A DNA stretch of 64,000 nt, from assembly GCA_015039365.1 (NCBI GenBank), contig WION01000010.1, positions 310,001-374,000 on the forward strand, written 5' to 3'. The translations under genes were made by a program, and so were the position numbers. This document shows, piece after piece, positions 13,330 through 23,847 of this stretch. This DNA is from Amanita rubescens (lineage: Eukaryota; Basidiomycota; Agaricomycetes; Agaricales; Amanitaceae). Position 1 is the stretch's first letter, and each line of letters opens with the position of its first letter. The notes under the pieces were generated by a model, which was not told where the DNA came from, made no database searches, and saw only the letters and a list, made by a program, of their open reading frames with translations.

Positions 13330-13939
13330 ATGCTCTCACCTCCCCTTATTCACCATTGCTCCACGACAATCTAAAAGTACCCCTCCGAATAACGCCAAAA
13401 GAAACCCTGTTGATAATCGATATTATCTCAACGAACACTCCGTTCATTGGGATAAACAAGAAAACGGTTGGTGTTATACCGCTTCAGGAAAACCCGTACC
13501 AGGTCATCAGTTTTGGGTAAAACAAAAACTCGGTAGACCACCAAATCAATCCTTTGCATTCGAAGGAGGATTATACCTAAACGAACGAAAGCTTAATTTC
13601 GACCAAAAGAATAGACATTGGTACGCCACTGAATTGGAAACAGGAGAAGAAGCGTACTATATCAGAGACGAATATTTTGAAGGAGAACCCTTCTTAGGAG
13701 GAAAAGAGGAGTTATCATGAACCGCGCTACAACGTTGGAAGAAAGTGAACGAACCAGAAACCATAACCACTAGTCAAGAAACTCCCGTCGCATCACCACA
13801 AGTTCATTACAGAGAAAGCGCCGAACCATCAGGAGAGTCCGATAAAGAAGACGATAAAGACCCTTTCTCTGAACAAGAGAAAGAAGAAGAATCCCAGGGA
13901 AAACTCGAATACGCACCTGGAACCGAAGACATTGTTATA
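13330..13939 (+). pseudogene. gypsy-1 gag, 5' part
   Basis: Reads YYLNEHSVHWDKQENGWCY.. in the frame matching gypsy-2 Gag, through the acidic segment SDKEDDKDPFSEQEK. A TGA at 13718-13720 stands where gypsy-2 has CGA. The frame is cut at 13939 by the TA-flanked element. Confidence 0.8.
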
Positions 13940-14172
13940 CTATCATTGGGTAGGTGTTTGAAAAATTTTGAAAACTTGATTCGGAAATGTGCTTGCCGGT
14001 GGATATCAGTCTCCGGATTTGGATGGGAGGTCTATTTGCTTCTTATCTACATTTCTACATAAACCAAACTGAAATAAACGAAGTATTTTGTTTGGGATTG
14101 CGCTGCCGGCGTTGCAATGTTCAAAAAGGTAGGCTTTTGAAAGTTTTGAGTCACATCAGTCACGTTTCCCGT

Positions 14173-16413
14173 TGTAACAACTCAAAGGAGGCTGTGTTGC
14201 GCACAACCCCCGAGTGTTTCGGCATGTGCCGAATGAGTTCGGTGGACGGGGCAGTCGCACCCAACCTCGGCCGCACTGTCGGACGATGGAACTGAAGTGG
14301 TCTAAAGGGAAGATGTATCAAAAACTAAACTACGACACATTTATATAATGTCTACCTCATGTACTACATGCGTCCGACGATCTGATGCATCCGATGTCGG
14401 GTTTCGGGGTCCGCAGTGTCAGAGGTCGGAGCCGCCATGTGTCGGGTTTGAGCACTGAGTACAACGTAGCCGGTATCGGCACGTTACACCCGCTCACCAG
14501 TTTTGAATGTTGACGTCACCGTCAACCTGCATCGGGTCGGTGGATGAACAAGGTGAAGTGTCGGAAGCGGAGTGTCCGAGTCAGAAGGGCAGCGGAAGTC
14601 CGTGATTGAACAAGACGGAATGTCGGCGTCGACGGAAGGGGCATCGGAGGTGAGACGTAGTGTCGACGGCGTCTGATTGTGTGTAGGTAGTCGCAAACAA
14701 GGGAGTCAGGGATGGCGATAGGGTTCAGGAAGTGTCGGAGGTCTCAGTGGCAGTCGGCGTGCTGCGGATGCTGTCGGGATGTGGAGGAGGGGCATGTCGA
14801 GGTGCGGATAGCAGATGGCGTGTCAGCGGATGTCGTCGTAGGCGGTAGAAAGAGTTGGCGAGGTGGGGCGCTACTTCCTGCGATCGCGGTCATCCCAGTA
14901 ATCCAATCGATAGTGCTAACCCCTTGCAATGAGGCCACTAAGAAGTTTCCTGAGACGCCGTCGGCGCAATACGGTGTTAAAGAAAGGCGGAGGCGAAGTC
15001 AGTAAAATCGGCGGTGCTAGTCAAGTCATAAAGGGCCTAATGTGAGTCCTGCGTTGTGCGTACTGATATCCGTTATCCGAGTCTGTCCCAACATCCCCCA
15101 CACTCCGGTTGTGCTTTGGATCGACTTGGCGAAGGTTTCTGTGCAGAGATATGCCGGGGGCGATGAGACGTGGTGTTGAGGGTCCGTTTGAGCATGAAAC
15201 ATAGCCGTTTGAACGAATACGGCCACGCCGTATCCCGATCCTGGGTAGAAAAGGAAAAAAAAAGGCTGAAAAAAAAAGGAGCTTGACTCACATGCGTCGG
15301 AGGAATGGCGGTAGCGTGTGCTGAGGTGTTGGCAGTGTCCGAACGCGGTGGCGGATGGCTAGGCGAGTGCGAGAGGTGAAGGGAAGGTGCAGGAGTGTGG
15401 TCTACACATGTCGGTGAGGTAGGGAATGCGATCCGACGACGAAGGGTCGGGTTGGTGTGAAATGACTGGCGGCTGTGCTCCGGGAGTGTCTGATACATGA
15501 GGCCTGAACATGAGGTATGCTACAAGTCGGCAGCTGAGGAATAGGGTGCACGATAGCAGTCGATGGGCTCCGATAAGTCCCGATAAGGCTGCAATAGGCT
15601 GTGGACGTCGTGTGGCTGGCTTGGCGGGCTCCCGATGGTTTCTGATGTGATCCAGTAAGGGTGCAGTAAGCTGTAGACGTCGCCAGGCGGGATCTGGTAG
15701 GCTGTAAACATCGAGCAACGGGGTAGGATGTAAAAGCGGGCCATGGTGCACGAGGCGGACACGTGGTGCGAGGCAGTGCATGTGGATGGTGCTCGATGGG
15801 ATCCGATAGGGCTGCGGATGACTGTAGGCATCGAGTGGCGGGGTGCGGAGCCAGGAATGATGCGTAGGCGGGCAGATCGGAGCTGATGTGGCGGATGGCA
15901 GATAGCAGCGGTGCTGTGTATGTCGGAGGGCTGTAGTGCAGATGCGGTGTGTTTGGTGGTAACTAGCAGATGTATGGGAGTGGGAATGAGCTGATGGGGC
16001 CGTCCAGAAAGAATGAGCGCCTCCGGGGCTGTTTGTGAATGAAAAACGAGGGTTTCCTGAGTGCGGCCAAAGGCTGGACCGAGCGGTGGGCTCCAGTTGT
16101 AACAACTCAAAGGAGGCTGTGTTGCGCACAACCCCCGAGTGTTTCGGCGTGTGCCGAATGAGTTCGGTGGACGGGGCAGTCGCACCCAACCTCGGCCGCA
16201 CTGTCGGACAATGGAACTGAAGTGGTCTAAAGGGAAGATGTATCAAAAACTAAACTACGACACATTTATATAATGTCTACCTCATGTACTACATGCGTCC
16301 GACGATCCAATGCATCCGACGTCAGGTTTCGGGGTCCGCAGTGTCGGAGGTTGGAGCCGCCATGTGTCGGGTTTGAGCACTGAGTACAACGTAGCCGGTA
16401 TCGGCACGTTACA
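14173..16413. mobile_element. Non-autonomous LTR retrotransposon (no gag/pol), 2.24 kb
   Basis: Two near-identical 316-bp direct repeats, 14173-14488 and 16098-16413, both starting TGTAACAACTC and ending GGCACGTTACA, with ccgt next to each outer end. The 1.6-kb interior is GC-rich and made of variants of gtgtcgg/tgtcgga words. The long minus-strand open frames here (15359-16246, 15520-16185) overlap one another, are repetitive and start inside the LTR, so I do not treat them as genes. This fits a TRIM/LARD-type element that depends on proteins from elsewhere. Confidence 0.7.
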
Positions 16414-17424
16414 CCGTCATGCCGGTTCAATCTCCGCTTAGCTCCATCACGATGCGAGGACATCAATAAGCTGATAAGCCCAGAGCTTGTCTGCTATGAC
16501 TCGAAGAAAGAGACTAGAAAGCTATGGGATAGTGATAAAATAAGTATTATAATGGTGAGCATTGTCAATCTACATGATAAGAATTATTTTGATAATAAGG
16601 TGGAATATGTGCAATGTAACCGGGCGGTGATGATTCTAATAGCCAGTTTGACGGACCTGGTGGGCGACGAAAACCATTTGGAGAGTTGTTTGAGCCTGCA
16701 AGAAGGGGCTTGGTCACCGGTGCGGTCATATTGCTGTTGATCCACTGGTAAGGTAGTATTTTGGTGATTGATCAAGGTGTGATTATACTGATGATTAGAG
16801 TCTCCATCATATGTATTCATGATGTTGCGAAGAGAAGGGACTCCCATGTGTTGGGAGTGAGAGCTGTTTGTCTGGCAGCTTGACGAGCGAGTTGAGGGAA
16901 GAGACGGATGTAGCCGCTAGCGAGGGCTGGTGTGTACAAAGTAGGTGTTGCCAATCCTTAGCTTGAGGTCTTCCACTTTACCCCCGACGTCAAGGCTTAG
17001 CGAATACACAATGTCCTGTAATTCATCACACTAGTGCTCTGGGCGCGCAACGCGACGTGTACTACCACTTAGCGCATATCTTATCAGAAGCTTAACATTC
17101 AAACTCCGCTCAGCGTGGAGTTGTCACGCTCTTTTCAAACCCGCTGTCCTGCGTGCTACAGACATTGTCTGACTTAGGGATATTGCATAGGCGTAGCCAT
17201 ATACCTCAATCAGACTTCTATCAACTTTACTTGATAATTTAAGCCTCTGAAAATCACCCAGACATCATTCTTTGCTGACTGCTAGTTTTTTGGTGTATTA
17301 TCTCTGCTATTATCACGAAATCTAGTTGAATTTTTCCAAATAAACATCATACACAGAATGAGTGATACTTCAAGCATCTATTCCAAGAGCTATGAGGGTC
17401 CAAGCCCACGGGAAGGTGGTGAAA
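16414..17424. other. Interior of the TA-flanked element, no gene seen
   Basis: About 1 kb between the LTR element and the right end of the TA-flanked element. Short open frames only, with no recognisable domain. Confidence 0.5.
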
Positions 17425-17474
17425 TATGAGTTTTCAAACACCCACCCCATTTTCAAACCCAGCGCCAGGGATAG

Positions 17475-18655
17475 TACCCACAGTTGAACAACAAGTTGAA
17501 GACGAAACCTCAGCTCAACTCATCGCTTCCTTATCCCTTGTAACCGAACCGAAACTCGAAGCTACACGACCTGCACCGTCACCCCCTGTTACATTTCCAT
17601 ACTTGTTTACCCCACCAATCAATCCGTTTCCTTCTAGAAAAGGAAAAGAACGAGATATGAGTGGATCAGGACCACGAACCGAACCAAGGTCAGATCTACC
17701 CAAGATCAAACCTCCGAAACCGTTCGAAGGAGATCAAAAATACCTTAACCCGTTCTTAGCGAAGGCTGAATTATTCATGAAAATGAATAAGATGATGAAT
17801 GCCCAAGATAAGATACAATTCATTATGTATCATATTGATGGCAACGCTCAACAATGGTGTGATAACAAAATAACCGAATATGACGCCAAAACAACAAAAT
17901 ACACCAATTACGACACTTTTGTTAAAGAACTAAAAGAAGATTGGGGACAAGTAGACGAACCAGGGTTAGCTATGCACAGATTACTCACATGGAAGAAACT
18001 TCTGAAGCAATCAATCAATCAGTATATCGCACGTGTCGACCGAGACCTCAATTTAGCCAAAGTAACCGACAATACAACGAAATCACATCTCCTAGTTTTA
18101 GGACTACCTAACACCTTACGAGAAAAACTATGACTAGGAGGCGCTCCAACGAATTATAAATCATTACGAACTCGTATCCTTGACATAGAAGTGGTGAACA
18201 CGTTATTCTCCACCTTTGGTCAAACTAAAGACCTCGATGACAAAATGGAGGTCGATGAAGTATTACTGGAACAAGCACGACGAATGCAGATTGCGGAAAC
18301 TTCCATGGATTGGATTAAAACTGCCACATGCTATGGATGCGGAAATGCAGGACACTTAATCTCCGACTGCCCTAACCCCAAAAAGAAACGACAAAATCTT
18401 GGGAATTCACGAGGAAGGGCAGCCCCGAGAGGACGATTTCGAGGAAAACCACATGGACGAAACAATAACCACAACAAAGGAAAAGGACGACGAATCCAAG
18501 GACTGGATGCAGATAGCAATGAAAACGACAGCAGTTTGTTGAGTGAAGATTCCGATAGTGAAAACAACGAAAACCAAAGAATTGCCGTCATACGAGAAAT
18601 GGCAAAAACGTTACCACGCAGCGCCCGCCGAAAATTAAACAAGAAGGGTTTTTAG
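17475..18655 (+). pseudogene. gypsy-1 gag, 3' part (zinc knuckle retained)
   Basis: Continues Gag after the TA-flanked insertion: capsid-like segment IKPPKPFEGDQKYLNPF.., zinc knuckle CYGCGNAGHLISDC (CX2CX4HX4C), then a basic RGRAAPRGRFRGK tail. A TGA at 18132-18134 replaces CGA of gypsy-2 (..LREKL-stop-LGG). It ends at the same GGGTTTT-TAG junction as gypsy-2 (heptamer 18646-18652). Confidence 0.85.
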
Positions 18656-20329
18656 AAAGAGACGACGATGAATCAGCGTCCGCCATCTCCGAAGACAAAC
18701 AATTATGTATAAATGGTGTAACAGTATCATCTATGTCCAGAAATAAAATCACCATTCCCATCTCTCAATGTTTGAATCTGAAAACTGCTGAAACCAAAGC
18801 CCTTATCAACTCAGGCGCACAAGGAAAATTTGTCGACAGTTCACTCGTCAATTGGAATAAAATCACCCGCTTAAAGAAACCCATCCCAGTGCGAAATGTG
18901 GACGGAACAAACAACAAGTCTGGAGATATATGGTATAAAATCCAGATAAGCTATAACATCGAAGACAACCAGTTTAAAGACTGGTTTTATGTCACACGAC
19001 TAGGCGATCAATGACTGATATTAGGATTACCTTGGCTCCGAGAAATCAACCCCAGAATAGATTGGTCTGAAGGAACAGTTAGATTCCCCGATGGTAGGAA
19101 GATCGATCCGGAAGAAGAAACTACATTTGATTACGATGAAGAAACCGAAATGTATCTTCGGTATATCCAAAAAGAAGAAGAATTGGATGCAGATGAAGAC
19201 AAAGATCTCGAGACTGATCACCTTTGGATCCAAGCAAAAACGTCAGCATCTCAAGCGCTCGCACACGAACACAAAGACAAATCTACAAAAGTAGAGTTAC
19301 CCCTGAATATGACAAATGGAGAAAAGTTTTTGATAAACAGACATTGGAACGATTCCCAATATCACGACAATGGGATCATGCGATAGATCTGAAAGAAGGG
19401 TTTAAACCTAAAGTGGCAAAGAATTACCCGTTATCAATTCACGAAGAACAGCTAATGAACAAATGGGTTGACGAACAACTCAAAAAAGGATATATTCGAC
19501 CATCACAATCTCCGCAAGCGTCTCCTTTCTTTTACGTTGCAAAGAAAGAAAAAGGAGAGTTGAGACCCTGCCAAGATTACTGATACATCAATAGTTGGAT
19601 GAAACGGAATGCCTATCCCCTTCCTTTAGTATCCGACTTATTATTAAAACTACGAAAAGCGAAATATTTCTCCAAGTTAGACCTCCAATGGGGTTACAAT
19701 AATGTGCGAATAAAGAAAGGTGACAAATGGAAGGCCGTGTTCACGACGAACCATGGTCTCTTCAAGCCTACCGTAATGCTCTTTGGATTATGCAATTCAC
19801 CATCGACATTTCAAACGATGATGAACGAATACTTCCGTGACATGATAGCCGAAGGATGGCTAGTCGTCTACATTGATGACATGTTGATATATGGAGCGAA
19901 TGAGGAAGAAATGAGGTAGTGCACTAAGCAAGTCTTGCAATAGCTAAAAGAAAACAATCTGTTCCTGAAACTGGAAAAATGTAAATTCGTTGCCAAGGAA
20001 GTCAAATTCCTTGGGGTAAAACTCGCTGGAATCAGAAAATGGCCCGAACCAAAAACTGTTAAACAAATTCGGTCATTTTTAGGATTCGCGAATTTCTACA
20101 GGAAATTCATAGGAAACTACGCTGAAATAGTGGCTCCATTCACAGAACTTATGAAGAAAACAGTTCCTTTCCGATGGGATGCAGAGTGTCAGAAAGCATT
20201 TGACATGCTAAAGGAGAAATTCCGGTTCTAGTCATGCCAGATCCGATGAAACTGTTTTTATTAGAGACTGATGCGTCAAATTGGGTGGTAGGAGCCATCC
20301 TGAAACAATGGGGATCTGATGGAGAACTG
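18652..20329 (+). pseudogene. gypsy-1 pol, protease to RNase H
   Basis: Frame-shifted relative to gag, as in gypsy-2. The protease active site reads NSGAQG, so the catalytic Asp has become Asn. TGA stops at about 19013 (..LGDQ-stop) and 19580 (..CQDY-stop) replace CGA codons, and TAG stops occur near 19918 and 19940. The RT motif YIDDMLIYG survives. A short deletion removes the segment corresponding to MIVKEGKIMMDP. The frame ends at the hAT-like insertion inside RNase H (..GELQ). Confidence 0.9.
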
Positions 20330-20808
20330 CAGTACTTTACACTCCCCCCCCCTTCCCTGTGGATTCCACACATATTCCACACACATTCCACATGATTTCA
20401 ACAAATGTTAACATATGTTACATATGTAATCCTACATGGAATCTGTGTGGAATCTGCATGGAATCTATGTGGAATCTGCATGGAATCTATGTAGAATGCA
20501 TGTATATATATGGAATTGACTACTCTTTCATTTCTGATAAATGTGGTTGATTGTTTGGCATTGTTTGGCACTGTTTGCACATGGAATAAAAAAATACTTG
20601 AAAATACCAAAAAATCATGCCATCAAGGTTATTTGGTGTTATTTGGCATTGTTATACTTGAGATAAAATCTCTAAAAAATACTTAAAAAATGCAGAAAAA
20701 TCATGTGATCCTGGCCATACAAGAATTATGAGTCCAAATGAGGTCAAACTTGATCTATTTGTCAAATACATTTTCAGATGTGAGTGTAAGTAGTGTTTCT
20801 ATTTCCAG

Positions 20809-21842
20809 TCTCTCAGGACCAAAAAAGACCGGAACCGGACCGGACCAGGACTGATTTGGACTGGACTGCAGTCTCAGGTCTTAGGAGGTCCAAGGGCAGT
20901 CTGGTTCCGGTCTTTTTAAATTTTTAAAATCAAAAAAACTGCAAAAGACCGGTCTAGACCGGTCCTAGACCACTAATTGTCACATGTGACCAACACAGTC
21001 ATGTTCTCCTATATTTTAGCTTTTTTTTGAGTATTGAAACATAAAAAATGGTTGAGATTTGAGTTCACAGTGGTAAAGTTTGTCTAAAGTTATATATAAC
21101 ATGTGAATTTTGAAAACATCTGTTGTCGCAACACTCCAGGTAAGGTATTCTGAAATTAACTAATCTAGGTATGCTCTAGTACATCCAATGGAACATAGTT
21201 GAACAGTGGGGAGGGTGAGGGTCAGCAACACTGGGCTTCATTCTCTCTTTGGTGATCTCTTTGGCAATCTCTTTGGCAATGTTTGGCAGTCTCCTGGCAT
21301 CATTAAAAATGGTTTAATGTGGCTTATCTGGAGTGCAACTGGGTGTGAGATGATGTGAGGGGTGGAGTGGGGTCTAATGGGACAAGCTGAGCAGTGGAAG
21401 GGTGAGGGTCAGCAACACTGGGCTTCATTCTCTCTTTGGTGATCTCTTTGGCAATCTCTTTGGCAATGTTTGGCAGTCTCCTGGCATCATCAAAATGGTT
21501 TTATGTGGCTCATCTGAGTGCAGCTGGGTGTGAGAGGGTGTGAGAGGGTGAGGGTTCTGAAGAACATATTGATATTTATGAAGTTTTGTAGTTTTAAATT
21601 GTTGTATGGGAGACATAGGGACATAGAAACTAATGTAAGGACTGGTCTAGACCAGTCCAAGACCGGTCCAGACCAGGACCAGTCCTGGACCGGTCTTAAC
21701 TGGTCTTTTTTTAAATTAAGACCAGTCTTGCGGTCTTAAGCGGTCCGGTTCCGGTCTTTTCGATATCAGGGACACCCTGAGACCGGTCCGGTTTTGGTCT
21801 TTCCAAAAAAGGAAAAAAAACCGGACCGGACCGGACCTTGAA
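20809..21842. repeat. GGACC/ACCGG-rich inverted element nested in the hAT-like element
   Basis: Both ends are built of gaccggaaccggaccgg-type words in inverted orientation (20820-20990 and 21650-21835), with tctcagg..cctgaga outermost on the first copy. This looks like a MITE inside the larger element. Exact limits are uncertain because the right end seems to hold a second partial copy. Confidence 0.5.
21199..21545 (+). repeat. Tandem duplication of about 160 bp
   Basis: Two direct copies beginning agtgg-gagggtgagggtcagc (about 21205 and 21393) and running through tctttggcaatgtttggcag to ctgggtgtgaga. They differ by a few substitutions and small indels. Confidence 0.7.
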
Positions 21843-21849
21843 TCACTAA

Positions 21850-23190
21850 GTGTAAGAAATTTGAAAAGTCTGCAAAAAATCTCACACAATGTGCAAAAAT
21901 CATGTGATCAAGGTCATGCAAGAGTTGACACCAAAGTAAGCCAAACCATAGGTAAATGCAAACAAAAAAAAAAAACTTTGTCTCTTGGTATCACTATTCC
22001 ATGTGTGACCACCTGCAAAGCCACAACTCACACAATTTCAGAGGCATCCAGTAGTGTGGTTTTGTCAGTTTTAGGAATTTGGGATTACTGGTGATGATGA
22101 ATGGCTGCTGGTAGTGGAAGCAAGTAGTTGCAACCACAAGTTGTGCAACAGTGTGACTTTAATGTGCAATGATGAGTAGTTGCTGAGGTCAGTCACTCCT
22201 GTGGATGTAGCCAGGGCTATCAAATCTCATGCTCATCATGGGCAGTGGGCTGCTATTAGCTGTTGGTTCCCAGCAACAACCAATGACCACCAATTGCCCA
22301 TGACAAGTTCAAGAGTTGTCAGATCATGAATAAATGTGAGAGGGTTAGAGGTTGTGAGGAATTTGAGATATGTGTTTCAAGGGGAGGAAGGGGGGCTGAG
22401 ATGAGTGCTTGCCAGTAATTTGGTGATAGTAATATGTACATGGTGGTGATGGTTAAGTCATTAGTAGCATATTGGTGACAGTCAGTCCATTATGATGATC
22501 ATGTCAGTCTCTGCTTAAAGTTAGTAGTAAGCTCCCATGTGATTGTTGATATAGACTAGTACTAACACTAATACAATAGGATACTGAGTCTTAATATTGA
22601 GACACCCATTGAACACAATGCCAATGGGATAACATTGTTTAGGCAAGACCTAGTGATAGAACACTAAGTTGAACTTGGGGTTCAACTTCTACTGAATACT
22701 ATAGGCCTTTAACACATATGGAGATAACTGCATAAGGTATCATAGGAACTTAGAGAGGGAATTGGTAACTAAGTATGACTCAGAGTCAGTCATATAAGAT
22801 GAGTACATATAGAAAGTAATTGGGCCTGTCCAACTAAAAGTACAGGTGTGCATAATGTGGGAGTCCATACCAACACAGTGATCAAGGTTAACTTCCACCT
22901 CTCATCACCATCACAAGAAACCACTTGTATGTAACCACCTGCTCCCTGACAGGAAGGCTGGACATCTACATAGCAGTATAAGACAAATGGCTGATGATAT
23001 AGCCTGAACAGCACTGGCAAATCAAACAAGCACCCATTACAACATCAATTAGCTTTCATAGCATTCCTTATCACATACTTTTTAAAGATTTTCTATAACC
23101 TTTCAATTTGAAAAGAACAACAACAACTATCTTGAGTTTGACTTCACTTGAAATCATGATTTTTCCTTTAAGATTTTTAACTTGCCCAAA
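21850..23190. other. Interior of the hAT-like element, no gene seen
   Basis: No open frame above 80 codons with recognisable content. Several poly-A/T runs and short ttgccaa words only. Confidence 0.5.
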
Positions 23191-23388
23191 TTTGCAGGGA
23201 ATCTGTGTGGAATGAGTGTGGAATCCGTGGAATGAGCGTGGAATGAGTGTGGAATCCACGGAATGAGTGCGGATTCCGTGGAATCCCTGTGGAATCTGCG
23301 CGGAATGGGGGGGGGAGTGTAAAGTCCTCGAGAACTGCACCCATGCGGATTTATCAGTCATCGGTTAAGCGATAATGAACAAAGATAT

Positions 23389-23810
23389 TGTTACAAACGT
23401 ACGTCATGGCCTATCTTTTTCTTATCTTATCATCCCTCCTATGACGTTATTTGCATATGCGTTCCTTCCGGAACATTCATCGTTTATCATATGCCAACTA
23501 CCTTTATCACATGTATGTTTGTTTTCACATGTTAACCGTTTCATTATCACATGTAACCGTTTTCATTATCACATGTGTATATACTTACCATATTTGCGTA
23601 TGTACTTTGTACTATATAAATCACGCAAATATACGACTAGACCTCAGTCTAGTTTTAACAGTCAAAATCTGTCTCGTTATCGTCTAAGTTCCCTTGAGGA
23701 CTTATCCGATAACACCCTCATTCTTTGAACGTTCTTAAGTGCCGGAACTCCCTTGAGGAACCTACGGTACCTGATAGGCTTGACTTATCAGTGAACGAAC
23801 AAACGTAACA
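23389..23810 (+). repeat. gypsy-2 5' LTR
   Basis: TGTTACAAACGTACG..CAAACGTAACA. Contains three exact TTATCACATG words plus tatcatatg/ttcacatg variants in the U3 part, and a TATA box tatataaa at 23613-23620. Starting at 23634, the hairpin gactagac-ctca-gtctag lies 20-35 bp downstream of the TATA box, where transcription should start. Confidence 0.95.
23646..23657 (+). promoter_or_regulatory. Presumed 5' end of gypsy-2 RNA / self-primer
   Basis: agtctagtttta, 33 bp after the TATA box start, is exactly complementary to taaaactagact at 23812-23823, just past the 5' LTR. In the Tf1/sushi chromovirus group the 5' end of the mRNA folds back and primes minus-strand synthesis. The position and the match fit that mechanism. 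Confidence 0.65.
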
Positions 23811-23823
23811 ATAAAACTAGACT
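23811..23823 (+). promoter_or_regulatory. gypsy-2 primer-binding site (self-priming type)
   Basis: ataaaactagact follows the LTR with no gap. It does not start with TGG as tRNA-dependent sites usually do, but is complementary over 12 nt to the LTR segment 23646-23657. The gypsy-1 copy keeps the same pair (13287-13299 with its LTR). Confidence 0.65.
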
Positions 23824-23847
23824 CCTCTCCAAGCACGATAGCTTTAA

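Larger units (their letters stand above)
13940..17474. mobile_element. TA-flanked DNA element with ctatc..gatag ends
   Basis: 3.5 kb splitting gypsy-1 gag between gttata and cccacag; comparison with gypsy-2 gives the empty site. The flanks are TA on both sides. The ends are imperfectly inverted: ctatcattggg and gtgtttgaaaa on the left against ctatccctgg and gtgtttgaaaa read inward from the right. A TA duplication suggests a Tc1/mariner-like or related cut-and-paste element. No transposase frame was recognised, so it is probably non-autonomous. An LTR element sits inside it. Confidence 0.6.
20330..23329. mobile_element. hAT-like non-autonomous element, 3,000 bp, TSD gagaactg
   Basis: Inserted in gypsy-1 pol. 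The 8-bp duplication gagaactg lies at 20322-20329 and 23330-23337, and the empty site matches gypsy-2 exactly. The ends are inverted: cagtactttacactccccc on the left, and gaggactttacactccccc read inward from the right. Subterminal arrays of tggaatc/gattcca words occupy about 20352-20500 and 23195-23310. No transposase frame was found in the 3 kb. The 8-bp duplication, CAG-like start and subterminal repeats fit a hAT derivative mobilised by proteins from elsewhere. Confidence 0.8.

Noticed and set aside
15359..16246. Two long minus-strand open frames (295 and 221 codons)
   Set aside because: They overlap each other in different frames, start inside the LTR of a non-autonomous element, and translate simple gtgtcgg repeats. 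A GC-rich repeat explains the lack of stops.
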